This document shows positions 33,801 to 45,599 of a stretch of DNA of 64,000 nucleotides, piece by piece. A model generated the notes under the pieces. It was not told where the DNA came from. It made no database searches and was given only the letters and a program-made list of their open reading frames with translations. Origin of the DNA: Isoetes taiwanensis (Eukaryota; Streptophyta; Lycopodiopsida; Isoetales; Isoetaceae); the NCBI GenBank assembly GCA_021234155.1, contig JAJEKV010000002.1, positions 3,058,936 through 3,122,935 on the forward strand. The letters run 5' to 3'. Position 1 is the stretch's first letter. Each line of letters starts with the position of its first letter. A program made the position numbers and the translations under genes.

Positions 33801-35515
33801 ATGTTCCTGCTAGAGGATCTGGTGGTCATCTCGCTTCATGAAGTCTTTGATGGGCAGTTGCCACTCCTATATCCAGAGACAGAAATAGGGACGCTTTCTG
33901 AGGCTATGGGTGCTTTTACTCTCTGGCACAAGAAAGATATCAAAGGTCTATTCGAGGAGACACATGCCGTTTGCACCCCTTCATCACATATTAAACGCAT
34001 CATTTGGCAATGCCAAGAGAATGGTGCCTTTGAAGGTCAAGAGGCCAACACACTGCAGGCGATCTCGAGAGATGAACTTGTGGAGAAGCAATGTACTATG
34101 TTGCATGAATGCTGCAATCTGGCTTATGCAACTGGCGTCATTATTTTTACAGATCCAAATCATGCTATAGGTAACGTGAGGGCGGATCACAAATGGTTAT
34201 GAGCTACTATTGTGGCCCTATTTCCTCTGCCGGCCAGGATTACAATGCGTTCTCAAGCTTGTGCAGAAATGCCGCAAATACATGATCTTGTTAGATGGGT
34301 AGTAGCATTGTGCTTGTTGACGGTGTTCCTGTGTCCAGGCTAGTGGTAGCGGTCAAGGAGGAGGATATGTAGATCGAACCATATCGTTTGAAGCAGGAGG
34401 TGAGCATAGCCCCAAAGAGACCTTATACGATGGTCAATCAGAGTCCTAGAGCACGTCCAGAACTCAGTAAATGTTGTAGAAAAACCACCGCTGATGCCAT
34501 TCTCGAGTTCAGGTCATCACTGTGCTGCCAAAGCATGGCATAGAGCATATGGCTTTCCCATATCTACCTTTTACAAATGGAGGAAGCTCTTCATGGAGGG
34601 GCCTAGAATTGCAGAACATGAAAATTGTAGCTTTAAGAAGCCAAGGTCTCATACACTGGCTGGTAATGTTGTGCTATCGATCAAAAATTACGAGTGAGGG
34701 CATCAGATGTGAAGAGGCTACTTTCTATATTGACTAAAAAGGATATACACCAAGAGTCATGGAGATGACCTGGAGGCACGTCTCTCCCTCATCCTTTTTA
34801 TATGGATGGAAGGAGAACCATTCGAGATTGGAATTGCCAAGAGATAGCTTTTTCTAAGTGCAATAGTTGTATTGTGATAAAGGAAAAGCTTGCTAAGACA
34901 AGAGATCCAAATGAAAGAAGAGAGCTTGCAATTGAAAGAAAGGCACATATGACAGCTCAAATCTCATGTAGAAGTCTTTACTGGTCCTGGAGAGCTCTGT
35001 CTCACCGCTCTCCAGAGCACGCCTTAACCATTATACATGATAAAATGGATCAGAACAAGACCATAGTCCCCCGTCTAGAAAAGCTAACAAAGTTTTTGTG
35101 GAGAGGAGAACGCTTGAAGGTCAGCCTAACAGGAGCATTGATGCATGGACATGGCATCGGTGCATTGGGTCACTTTTCTTTGGACCTTTGGCGATCATCG
35201 TTGAAGACTCTCGAGAATGCATCTAATGACAGTTGGGGCCATTTGAGAGATACAGATCGACCTGAATGTGGTTGGGCATTACCGGTTCTAAACACCTAGG
35301 CTTTGAGGACAAAGGTATCAAATGGCACCAGAAGTGATTTCTCGCATTCTCCAAAGAGGCTTAAAGAATCAAAGAAGCTACAGAGGAGGCTCAACTTGAA
35401 GCTTGATAATTGCTCGGGTCAAAACAAGAATAGGTACTTGTTCTCATACTTGTCTTACCTAGTTTGGTTGGGTGTTTTTGATCAGGTTCAACTGGGATGT
35501 GCTCTAGACGAGTAG
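33801..35515 (+). mobile_element. Decayed DUF7869-type transposon unit, copy 2
   Basis: Plus-strand ORFs in order. 33801-34202 contains LHEVFDGQLPLLYPETEIG and EAMGAFTLWHKKD, the same module as near 6.3 kb. 34802-35299 contains FSKCNSCIVIKEKL (a CxxC site), HDKMDQNKTIVPRLEKL and LMHGHGIGALGHF. 35303-35515 contains KLDNCSGQNKNRYLFSYLSY and VWLGVFDQVQLG. DKMD..KT, LDNC..NKNR and the following hydrophobic segment are hallmarks of DUF7869-type proteins, whose fold is thought to be RNase H/transposase-like. The sequence ends before the GHTHEDID region. Frameshifts separate the ORFs, so it is a pseudogene. Confidence 0.65.
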
Positions 35516-37411
35516 GCAAATAAGCCATGCCAGATGAATGACTTCTACCATGGAATGGAGCTGCTTTTATAGTCGTAAAATTATTGATGTGAATTATTGG
35601 TGTATATTGTAGCACCATTATTGGGCATGTACAAGTATCATGTACACGTATAAGTATCATGCATAATTTGTATGGGTTTACTTGCATATATTTTAGCCAA
35701 AAATAAATTATGTATGCATAAACCAGGGAAATTTATCCCATTCTTGAACTTAAGAAGTAGGTGGAAGTATTTGTGCTTGAGAAAATTAACTATGCTTAAA
35801 ATTCTCAAAATTGTGCTAATCTCTCCAATTAATTAAATCTTGCTTGTAATGGCCGAGGCAACAAGGACAGGGTGTGTGCTTGTAATGGATGCAATACTGG
35901 CATGGACTAGAGTGGCTGGGGATTCAACAGCATGGTCCTGTGGGTTTGCAGCTCTTGCAACAGTGTTTTGGTGGTCAGAAGATTTGTATCTTGCCCTGGA
36001 TCAGTCCTGCAACTCCTCCCTATTTTCAGACGCTCTTGACCTGCGGTCTTCTTGATGTGCAGGAGTCAGATCTTGATCAACGTACAAGGCGGCCCCCTAT
36101 AGCTGCCTTCCCTGACGCAAAATGGATGCTCGCTTTTATGCATCCCCCACCGTGAATATGGCTACCCAAGGGCGGTCATATGATATTGAAAGTGCAATTC
36201 ATGTAATTCTGGTGATCCCATCATGTGGTAAAATCATGAAAATGATAAGTTAAGGAATATGTAGAAGACAATGGCCTATAGTTCTTTGATTTGGCTGATA
36301 ATATGGTTCATGAAAGACTAGTATTATTACCATCTGAAAATCGTATAGTTTTTTACGAGACTGTAGTCAATTATGATATATTTTTTTGTTGTCTCTTGCA
36401 GTTTATGGCAGCTTCCACGACAATTGGAGACTGGATAAATTGTTATTTTTATGCTAGAAAAAAGCTAACGATGTACAATCAAAAGGTTTGGATCCATTTA
36501 CGCATATAATGACATAATTTCTATAAGAGACGCTATCAAAATGCACCAGATGTTCATGGTTAGCAGGTAAGTAAGGAACTCGTATGAAAGGAAAGAAGTA
36601 AAGTATGCAGATATTTGGTCAAATACTAACAAGTAAAGGAAAGAAGTTTTTAAGTTGATTATGGCATTTGTTTTCGACAGAGATATAAACTTGTCTCTCA
36701 TGCTGGGGACATCCAAAACGTTAATATTTGACCTGCACATATCTTTATGCTTTTTTAGTAGTTGTGCTATAGACGGAAAATATTTTAGTAACTTCATAAA
36801 AGATAGAAGATATGAAAACCTTAGTTAGTTCAGGGAGCAATCCTTTTGTTTAGAAAGATCAACTTTAATCCAAATATAATCAACTGATGAAGGAAATAGG
36901 AACTTTTTTTAGTTGGCATATGAACTAGATAATCAACTAAAATGGAGTCATAGATAGCAGAACTAAAGAAGAACATTTGGCTTATTGGTTTTTGAGAGAA
37001 ATGAGCTAACAGATAAATAATGGGCAATTACTACTAAGGCGAATTTTGAATAACCAATAAGGATTCAGTAGGTAATTACTAAGGCGCTAACTTGAGATTG
37101 AATACAAGGTCTGCAACCTTCGTTGGTGAGCCATCCTCTTATCAGGTGCTCATCCTTTTAAGCCATCATTTTTGTTATGACAATGGCAAAGCTTACTACT
37201 TCCTTATGGATTTTAATTAGCCCATGTAACCTATGCATTGGCTCCTAGAAGTCTAAGACAACATCCAACATATCTTATCCCTAATTTAGGGTTTGTTGGT
37301 GCAACGTACCCATTCAACAAGCACAACTTCGAATAATAGACATGCATATCAAATCTTTAGAAAGTTGGTTTGAGAAAGTTTGCACTATCAGATGCTTTTA
37401 CCATGAGATAA
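35516..37411. other. Region without recognised gene
   Basis: A stretch near 35850-36155 is GC-richer and open in more than one frame on the plus strand (one frame contains CNGRGNKDRVCACNGCN, another SCGFAALATVFWW). It may be the decayed 3' part of the neighbouring transposon unit. I cannot assign it. The rest is AT-rich and non-coding. Confidence 0.35.
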
Positions 37412-37662
37412 CGGGTCAAAGGACCTCCTTGACCACGGTGGTGGGCTATTCCTAAAACGCCTTCTCGACCATCCAAAAACAAGCAAACACGTCCTCGGAG
37501 CGGGTCAAAGACGATGGTGGGCTATTCCTAAAGCACTTCTTGAAGCACCTTTTGGACTACCGAAAAACAAGCAAAAACATTCTCGGATCGGGTCAAAGAC
37601 GATGGCGGGCTATTCTCGAAGCACCTTCTCGACCACCCAAAACAAGCAAACACGCCCTCCGG
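37412..37662 (+). repeat. Tandem repeat, three units of about 88 bp
   Basis: Units start at 37412, 37501 and 37589 with CGGGTCAAAG. Each contains GGCGGGCTATTC or GGTGGGCTATTC, a CTTCTCGACCACC-type block and AACAAGCAAACACG. The periods of 89 and 88 bases differ slightly through small indels. No coding role is evident. Confidence 0.85.
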
Positions 37663-37740
37663 TCACTTACATGCAACAATTACCTATTAAGATATTTATG
37701 GAACCTTGGAAAAATTTTGAGATTTTAAAATTAACTTATT

Positions 37741-37842
37741 GGTGTTGGGGTTTTTGGCTTTTTTGCCTGTTCTCTGCATGTACCGTCTCATAGGCCTTTG
37801 GCCTCCGTGGACGTTAAAATAAACTTCCTTCCTTCCTTCCTT
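37741..37842 (+). repeat. LINE 3' tail with TTCC microsatellite
   Basis: GGTTTTTGGCTTTTTTGCC, ACCGTCTCATAGGCCTTTGG and CCTCCGTGGACGTTAAAATA are followed by CTTCCTTCC repeats. This matches the reverse complement of the LINE tail at 12.69-12.82 kb closely, so both belong to the TTCC-tailed subgroup. Confidence 0.75.
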
Positions 37843-38557
37843 ACCTTTTTGGAAAGGCTCCTTGATCTTTAGATAAGGGGAAGATGTGCACTTATTTAAT
37901 TTCATATCCTCCTCCTGCTCTTCCACATCCTGTCTCTTTGTCAATCCCTCTCGATCCTTCCAAGCCTCTTTCCAGCCTTTATGAATTACGTGTTTCTTTC
38001 TTGGAGAAGAATCTCTAAAGATTGGTCCTTCTAAAATCCCTTCTTGTCATCTTAGCCTAAATTTGATATGGACTATCATTGAAACTCTTGCTTTGCGAGC
38101 CCGGTTGTGGTGAGCTTTGGCCTTAAGGGCTGGTTTGAGAATTTACTGTTAACTTTGTATTGGTTTATTATAAGATAGGATTATTGATCATATGTTAACC
38201 TTTTATGTTGGTTTATTAGAAGATAGGAAGGACATAATGGACTTGTTCAAGAAATGTTTCATCACAGTTCAAATTAACAGAAAAATTAGACATTAACAAT
38301 GCCCTCAATATATTAGGTTCATAATCGAAGAAATGTCCTGGCGATAATTTTGTTGTGCTACATATCTTCAACGTTTCGTGGGTTCCTAAAATTATGTATT
38401 CGCTAATGTTTGTGATTTTGCTAGCTGCTCCCTTTGGTGTTTCACTACTATGAGCTAAAACACATCATCTTATCTTCTCACATTGCAACCCACTCTTTTC
38501 CTCCTGCAAACCCTTTTTCTTTTCTTTTTTTGATTAGGCTTAATACTATGCACTCAA
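37843..38557. other. Non-coding region, nothing recognised
   Basis: AT-rich sequence with only short open frames. Confidence 0.45.
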
Positions 38558-38604
38558 AGTTCCTTCTCCGTGGACGCTAAAAACCTATTCTATTCTATTC
38601 TTAG
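38558..38604 (+). repeat. Minimal LINE 3' tail with CTATT microsatellite
   Basis: Only CTCCGTGGACGCTAAAAACC and CTATT repeats remain, about 45 bases. It is the same terminal motif as at 47.24 kb, so this is a very short 5'-truncated insertion. Confidence 0.65.
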
Positions 38605-38962
38605 GAAAATATTGTAGGAACAAGGTGATTTCTAAATTATCCACTGTATTGACTTTGTTATAAGCTTTAGGCAATAATCCGACCATGATCGACTTGTACA
38701 AGGGAAATATGTTTCAATCTAGGGGTCTTTGATCGTATAATTGCCAGTTTCCCCTTTTTTATCAACATAGGCATTTTGGGGTGGTGTCTTGGTGCTTAAT
38801 ACTGTACATTTGAATGTGCATTTCAATGTTTCTGCTCTAAAGAACCTTTGATATAGTGGACACCACAATTTGCCCATATATTAAGTCATGCAAGCCTTTA
38901 TTTTTATTTTTGAGATGTAATGGTTGAGATAACCATGAGACATAGATACGTGATTTTATTTT
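38605..38962. other. Short spacer between two LINE tails
   Basis: No gene or repeat recognised in about 360 bases of AT-rich sequence. Confidence 0.4.
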
Positions 38963-41436
38963 GAATAGAATAGAATAGAATAGGTTTTTAGCGTCCACGG
39001 AGACCAACTGGCCTATGGGACCCAAACAAAAAGAGAGCAGCAAGCGTATTACTGACAGGATTAAAAAACCCCCGCCCCGAAGGGTTTTCGAGGGAAAAAC
39101 CTTAGCGAATAATAAGCATGCTGGGCAGATCGTACAATTGCATAGGACAGTTCAAGACCGGCCCGTAGGACCTGAACGAAGTCCGCATCCATAACCTCCC
39201 GGAGGTATGACCCCCAACAAACCCACTCGACGTCAGTAGTCAATAATCGATGCAATGGCTGGCCGTGCACTAGTAGTCGAACATACCTCTCTCTGGATAC
39301 GGCAAATGCCGGCAGATCCGGGAGGGTATGACATTCATCCTCAATCGCGCCACGGTGGCAAATAGCGGCAAAGCCTTTGCTCGTGCTTCAGGAGCCCAAC
39401 GCCTGTTTCAATGCTTGGCGATGTGCACCGTCGCGAATGGAGGCTATAAGTCTGGCAGCTTCTTCATGGGCGGTATTTGGTGTACAAATCTTGGTGTGGG
39501 CCTCTTGTGAGCCTAGGATTGACTTCTTTGCTGATAGTGTGCCAAATTAACGTATGCGTCGAGCCTGCATCGAGCTTACTGAGAAGGGGGCTGGTAGCAT
39601 CAGTGCGGTTTAAGTGCCTCGTCTTTCTTTGTCCCGATCACGGGCGCATCGTTTACTGCCGCCTGGCGGAGAAATCCACTGAGCTTGCTTTGTCTTTCAG
39701 CAGCGAGGATTTCGGTACGTTAGGGACCCCAACACTGGCTGGGGAAGCAAGATGGGGTAAGCGTGTATCGACCATAGCGACCACCTTTTGGAAGTAAACG
39801 ATATGGCATTCCAATGCAGCCCGTTGAAGGTAGAAAAGCTGCCTCCGGAGTAGGATCTGCACGGAACCGCGGACTTCACCCCTGGGCCCGCCAAGAAGGC
39901 CTTCGCACCGCCGAGGTCATTCTAGGTGTTGAGGGATATCACGGACCCCACACTTCGGCCCATACAAAAGGACCTCAACCAAGGCGAAAACAAATGTGGA
40001 TGGTGGCCCAGCGCATAAAACCCTCGCCTTTTATGGTCAAGTTGTTCTCGCATGGCATATAAGTGCTTTCAACCCACAGGACCAAGAACCCCGATAGGTA
40101 GCATCCCAATGGGTGGTGGTTGAGAACTCAACTCCCCAAGGCACTTGTAGGGCTGAGCCACCTCTACCTCTTGCCCCCTGGTAAGTGAAGGTGGGAAGCC
40201 TTGGTCTGTCGGGACGATGCAACTAGCAGCACCCTAGTCTTGGCCAAGTTAACTTCGCATGCCAGTGAATTGGCAAAAGTGTCAAAAGCATCCGGTGACA
40301 CCGCATGTCCTGGAGTATAGGCCATGAGGTTGACATCATCGGCATATATGAGTTGCCGGGATTAGGTGATGCATGAGATGTGGCTTAAGCCTCCCATGCT
40401 TTGAGAGCCAATCTTCCAACCCGATCAATGTATAGGCCAAAGAGTGTGGGGGAGAGGGGGGCAACCCCGGCGCACTCAATGCTACCCGATTACCCGTGGC
40501 CTTGCTGATGTGATCTGACACGAGCATGCCTCGTCATGCCTATATATACTTGCATTCTCTTTTCTGGGGGTCCCCAACTCCGCCGCATCGTCCCGAGCTT
40601 GTTGTGGGTAATGCTTGTTTTAACGCTTTTGCAAAATCGACAAAACAAATGCGATATAGGTTCTACGGCGATTCTCGCTATCCTCAATCAATGTGCGCAG
40701 AGTGAAGATATGATCAATGGTGGAATGTCCGGGCCGAAACCACCTGTGTAAGAGCTCGCACCTCCGCTTTCCTCTCGCCTTATTGTCGACCGGCCAAGGA
40801 TGCCGCCTAACAGTTTTGCAAAGAGAGAGTGGACCATAATAGTAACGGGTAGCTTGGCGGGGCATTGAGGGTCCCCGCTTTGTATATGGTCACCACTGCT
40901 GCTAGTGGTCCATTGCGTAGGGAAGCCTTCTCGCAATGCTTTATTGAATAATGCCGTGAGGGCAGGCACTGATGAGGCCCAGGCCCATTTCGGAAGTTCT
41001 CACCATGCCATCTAAATCTGCGCCGCCAAGATTAGCTAGACAGTAGGGCCCATGATAACATCCCCTTCGGATAACCGCGAGCCATGCCTATCTCGTGGAG
41101 GGATCGGTGCCCTACCGAGCCGGGTCGCATACCAAGGTTGCAAATCACCGTACCCATTGCTCAGGTGATGTTCCCCGTGGGTCGAAATGCGTGCTTGCTC
41201 AAGACCCTTCTCCGTATCGTCCCGGGTGCCGGTCCAGAGACCAAACATCATTCTGGCCGAGCTGCCTCGAGGTATCACGGCCTTCTTGTGCTTGAGAAAG
41301 GAGCGGTATTGGATGGATGGCCTGGCGGAGGATGGGATCAGTGACTTGCCGGATTGTGCGTTTGAGCTCCCGACACTCATCATCAAACCATTTATGGGCT
41401 TCTATTGCAAAAGGAATTTCCTTCTTCCTAACTCCA
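38963..41436 (-). mobile_element. 5'-truncated LINE with reverse transcriptase, AATAG tail
   Basis: The longest LINE here. On the minus strand from the right: KWFDDECRELKRTIRQVTDP near 41350 (linker before the RT), LFNKALREGFPTQW near 40940 and FRPGHSTIDHIFTLRTLIED near 40700. These are followed by GLEDWLSKHGRLKPH near 40400, IYADDVNLMAYTPG near 40330 (catalytic YADD), and a C-terminal region with RLLTTDVEWVCWGSYLREVMDADFV near 39200. The 3' tail at 38963-39115 has the conserved hairpin-like block and AATAG repeats on the plus strand. Frames are broken many times. The endonuclease domain is absent, so it was truncated on insertion. Confidence 0.85.
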
Positions 41437-41445
41437 TAAAATAGG

Positions 41446-41471
41446 TTTTTTTTTTTTTTTTTTTTTTTTTT
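41446..41471. repeat. 26-base poly-T tract
   Basis: An uninterrupted T-run (A-run on the minus strand) next to the 5' end of the truncated LINE. It may be the poly-A tail of another retro-inserted sequence in which or next to which the LINE landed. Confidence 0.7.
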
Positions 41472-41609
41472 GAACCAAAACCTCGGTCCACTGCTAGTTT
41501 ACCCTAATTCTACATACCCTATACTGGAGATAAACATGAGATCTGATAAGTGTGAGGCCGGTCCACCTGAGAGCACTGTACATTCTCGGCAGGATAAGGA
41601 TATAGCGGT

Positions 41610-41756
41610 TGCTCTATCAAAAACTTCTGGCACAAAGTACTGGGGGGTTTTTTCTATGCGAGGTAAAGATATGGCGGTTGCTCTATCATAAACTTCTGGC
41701 ACAAGGCAAGTTCTTTCTCTATCATAAACTTCTGGCACAAGGCAAGTTTCTTGAAA
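41610..41756 (+). repeat. Tandem repeat around ATCATAAACTTCTGGCACAA
   Basis: Three units contain GCTCTATCAAAAACTTCTGG or CTATCATAAACTTCTGGCAC followed by AAGGCAAGTT or a diverged form. Unit spacing shortens from about 76 to about 32 bases. Short ORFs across it are repeat-driven and not genes. Confidence 0.75.
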
Positions 41757-41759
41757 AGC

Positions 41760-42305
41760 CTGCTTATCGGATCCCTGGATGTTTTTCACATGCCTGAGGA
41801 TGATGCATTATTTATTCTATGTACCTTAGTCATTGATTTTTCCCACCAAGACTTTTAGAGCTTTTTAAGACATGTATGAATATGAGTATAACTCAGATGG
41901 AAGCTGAGTCAGTTTAGATTCGGATTGTCATTTGATAGAAGACAAATTGTTGTATTCTTTGTCTACGATAGTGTAGGATATGCAGTCGACTGAGGTTAAG
42001 GCTAGTTGTGTGGAACGGGCCTGTCGGGTTAACCCACCAGGTAACCCGAGATCCCATTTATACTTTCATGAACATGGGCAAGTTGATATGCATGAATTAA
42101 TGCAAGGCAAAAAGCATTCTTAAGACAAAACACAAGGTAAAGAATTGAATCTTTAATCTCAACTAAATCCAATAAACACGTAAGAGCACTACTCTTAGAG
42201 AATCATAATATCATACTATGTACAATGAAAATTCTCTCATTCTAAGAATTCAGAGTGCCAGATTTACAAGGTAACCACAAGGCCTTGCCAAAGGCTCACA
42301 AGGTC
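41760..42305. other. Non-coding region, nothing recognised
   Basis: AT-rich sequence without long open frames or evident repeats. Confidence 0.4.
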
Positions 42306-44393
42306 TCCTATAGTTGCAATGCTCGTCCAAATGAGAAGAGGCATGGTTCTAGCCAAGAAATAAATCATTTTTTTTTTCGAAGACAATATATTTAGATTTT
42401 ATTGATAGAAAAACTAGTACAAACCCTTGTGATCTTGGCAATGAATCATTTCCGAGCATGGATAGCAGCCGAAGATCAAGGTATTTACATGAGGAAACAA
42501 ACAATACTTTCTTACCTCTACTTGAAAAAAGACAAAGAACTATTAATTTAAACTCTATTATAGGCCAACTAGTCAACGAAGTGCACATACAATACAATGG
42601 GTTTTTTTTTTTCCGCCTCAATTCACTCAGCAATCGATTGTCAATAAAACATTATAGAAGAGCAAGAGAAAATCAAGCAATTGAAGAGAAGAATTGAATG
42701 GAAATTTTGCACGAAGTCCAACAAAATGCAACATGTTAATGTTGAATTGAATTGTATTCAATACATTGCAAGGGATTTCATGTTCATCGGGTAAACAAAC
42801 TTAGGCCCACCGTTGAAAAACTGATACCCAGCCACAAGGTTAACTGCTTCAGTTGGATGGAATGGATCCCAAAATATATGCTTGAGCCGATCTGGGCAAA
42901 CTAGCGACATAAAAGGAAGACAAGGAATTTCGCCATTTAATTTGCCACCACCACAGCAACCCCAAAGAGTATTGTTGAAACCTACAAACATGAGATCATA
43001 AGCAAAAGCCTAAATAATACAAAAGCAAAGGTATTTTAGCAGCATGAAAGAAACATACCAAATTCTGAGTTGTTGACTATGTCTTGTTGAACGTTAAATG
43101 CATCTAGATATATTAGTTTTGCGCCCCGAAGCTTTGAATTCAAATGCATGATTCTTGACTTAAGATATCCATTGTAGCCTTTGGCCATTTGGTTGGTTGC
43201 AGAGATGCAAAATGTGCCATTGCCTTTAGACATCTGAGAAGGAATGCATCCCATCACACCAAGGCCAGCTATGGAAAATTTTCTAGCTCCTTCCTTATAT
43301 AGTGCCTTGATGTGGCTCTCCAAATGTGCCACAAGAAATTTGTGGTACTCATCTGCCTTGTAAATTGGCCTGAACGAGCTGTGATCTAACAGATAGTTGT
43401 TTATATAGTCATTGCTTCCAATCACAATGCAGAATAATGCTTTGGATATGTGTCTTGAAGAATTGTGCCTGCCTAATTGATGCTGAATGCTCTTTCTAGT
43501 CTGTCTAAAGTAGCCAACTTGCTCAGACAAGGAAATCCTGCCAATCTGTAAATGGAGTAACAATCAGGAACAAAATGGTAAACATATAGAAAAATATTCG
43601 TAGGCCTAGCAGAAAAAAAAAAAAGAAATACTCACATAGTTCTGGCCAGTTTCATTCAAAATTCCTGCAGCTCCAGATGCAAAATTTACTCCTTGGAGTA
43701 TGCTAGAACCGGTTGTTGTAGGTGCCAGAAAGGGGGGAACGAGAGGCAGCCGAATATGGGCACCTGAGATAGCCAGTCATTAACAATAGCATAGCAGAGA
43801 AGGAAATATGAGCACCTGAATTAGCCAGTCATTGAGGAGAACGAAGCAATAAGCTTAGCAAGCAACAGAGAAGAAAAATAAGGGGGGAAATTCGTACATA
43901 GAATGTCCACCAGATTTCTGCCGTTGGAGAATCTGCCAGTAGGGCCGCTCGGAAAGTCCAGGCCATTTGGAAGGAAATTAGCCCTGGCCAATGAGAAGAT
44001 GTAGTTGTTGTTTCCGACGTCAACAAGAGAATCGCCGAACACAAACATGGCCGGAAAAAGGGGCTCCGGCGCAACAAAATGCATCATGGCCATCCACGCT
44101 ACCAAAACTCCGGCAATAATGCATCTGCATGCCATTCTGCAAAGCCGATTCTAGATTTAATCTGTCGCCGGAGTAGGAATTGGAGCTTCCAGTTGAACGG
44201 AAAGGATGATTTATATGAATGAAGAGCGGCAACTTTCCGGTCTCTTTTCTGGGCCGGAATACGAATTCTTTTTGGGAGCGGGAAAAAAGGGACCATCCTT
44301 GTGTCATTTGGTCCTCGCAATTTTTGCAAATGACGTGGAACACCACTTCCTTGCCCATAATGTGGAATTTGTGGAATTCGGGTGGGGTGAGTT
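42306..44393. repeat. Segmental duplicate 1 carrying a GDSL gene
   Basis: The stretch from CTCCTATAGTTGCAATG to about 44393 (GTGGGGTGAGTTA) matches 53629-55628 almost base for base, including introns, leader and the 3' T-rich region. The main difference is about 80 bases near 42665-42745 present only here. Homology ends abruptly on both sides. Confidence 0.85.
42758..44135 (-). CDS. GDSL esterase/lipase, four exons (copy 1)
   Basis: Encodes a 358-residue secreted SGNH/GDSL hydrolase, which cleaves ester bonds of lipids or cell-wall esters; the substrate is unknown. Exons: 43898-44135, 43636-43763, 43059-43545 and 42758-42981. They sum to 1077 nt with GT-AG introns. Residues 1 to about 22 form a signal peptide. 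Block I is FVFGDSLVDVGNN with catalytic Ser36. Block II is GVNFASGAAGILNETG with the oxyanion Gly near 110. Block III is IGSND with Asn167. Block V is FWDPFHPTEAVN with Asp323 and His326. All key residues are present and no stop intervenes. Length is normal for plant GDSL lipases. Intron 1 contains a duplicated acceptor-like GAGCACCTGA...AGCCAGTCATT segment, possibly a decoy splice site. It differs from copy 2 by about five residues. Confidence 0.9.
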
Positions 44394-45599
44394 AGGCCCT
44401 TTTTCCATGGCAAGCTTGTCCTAAAGTTTTTAGAGGTTGATTGGTCCACCTAAGAAAATAAGACTTGGCAGCTTTTTCACGGATGCTTTTGTGACATGTC
44501 TCAATTGCATTCCGTATGCATTTTTCTTGTCATTACATTTTTATTAGGAAACCCCCATTAATTTGCGATCGCAAAATGCGACCAATGAGATTCTTGTGTT
44601 GCCACGTAAGAAGGATGCCTCAAAAAAGTTTTACCGAGCGTGCGGGTGAGCGGGCGCCAAGATTCACAACACTGGTTTTGCGATTTGATGTTCGTTCGGC
44701 AGATCTTGATGGGAAACGAAACCGAAAAGGAATTTTTTCAGATACGTCCTAAATTTTTTTCAAAAGCATATCTTTTCGATCTGTCCCAAGCTTCCCGAGC
44801 TCAAGATCAACGCTTACGTCCAGAAATTTTTTCAAGGACGGTTCGAGTCGTCGTATAAATTTTTCGGTTTGCACCATAATGAGCCTTCCTAAGCATTCTA
44901 AGCTATTTTGTAAAAAAAAAAAGGGAGCAGCAAGAGGAGCCACAAATATCAAACATGTTGAATAAGCCATTCCCGTGCCTAAAACAGTTCTGTTGCATTG
45001 GAAAGATCCATACCCAATCTTCCGACCCATTGACCTCAGCAAATATTGAATTATCAGCCCCAACATATTTTTTCAAGGAACGGTTCTGGAAATCCTGTTG
45101 CTGGGCAGATTTGATGGCTCTAAGAGGTGGCAGTCAAGGTTGAAGGCAGTCAAGATTAGAATGCTCTAAACGTAGATGCATGTAGGGGAGGGTGGCCATT
45201 GGCTGCGCAGGTGCCATTTAGACGTGGCGGACTTCCATTTGCAGATGCGACAAAATGCCGAGAAGAATTTGTAACGGCATGAGAATACTTTTTCTAGGAT
45301 TTCAGAAGGCTCTGCTTTAGACCATCAACTGCTACCGAACGATCTTGCTAACGGAGCCTCGCCGGATGATGCAGATCAGACTTGAACAATGCATGCATAG
45401 GTAAGTTAAATGTTTTTGCGTTTTCTTCTTCTTGTAGGCCATAAAACTGTTTTCACTCACATCTGTTCCTATATAAATCAATATGTCTGTTTGAAATGGC
45501 AAATTACTACTGCTGAAACTGTGTTTACCAGAAAGATGAGCTGGTCCTTCACACCTGAGTATGATAATACAGAAGTTGAGCTTACTCGGTAGTTGCGAA
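44394..45599. other. Region without recognised gene; one small palindrome
   Basis: TTTGCGATCGCAAA at 44562-44575 is a perfect 14-base palindrome. Otherwise only short ORFs without recognisable motifs. The PPR remnant begins near 45.6 kb. Confidence 0.45.

Noticed and set aside
35840-36155. CNGRG...CACNGCN read as a DnaJ-type zinc finger
   Set aside because: The Cys spacing is incomplete and spread over frames; too weak to call.
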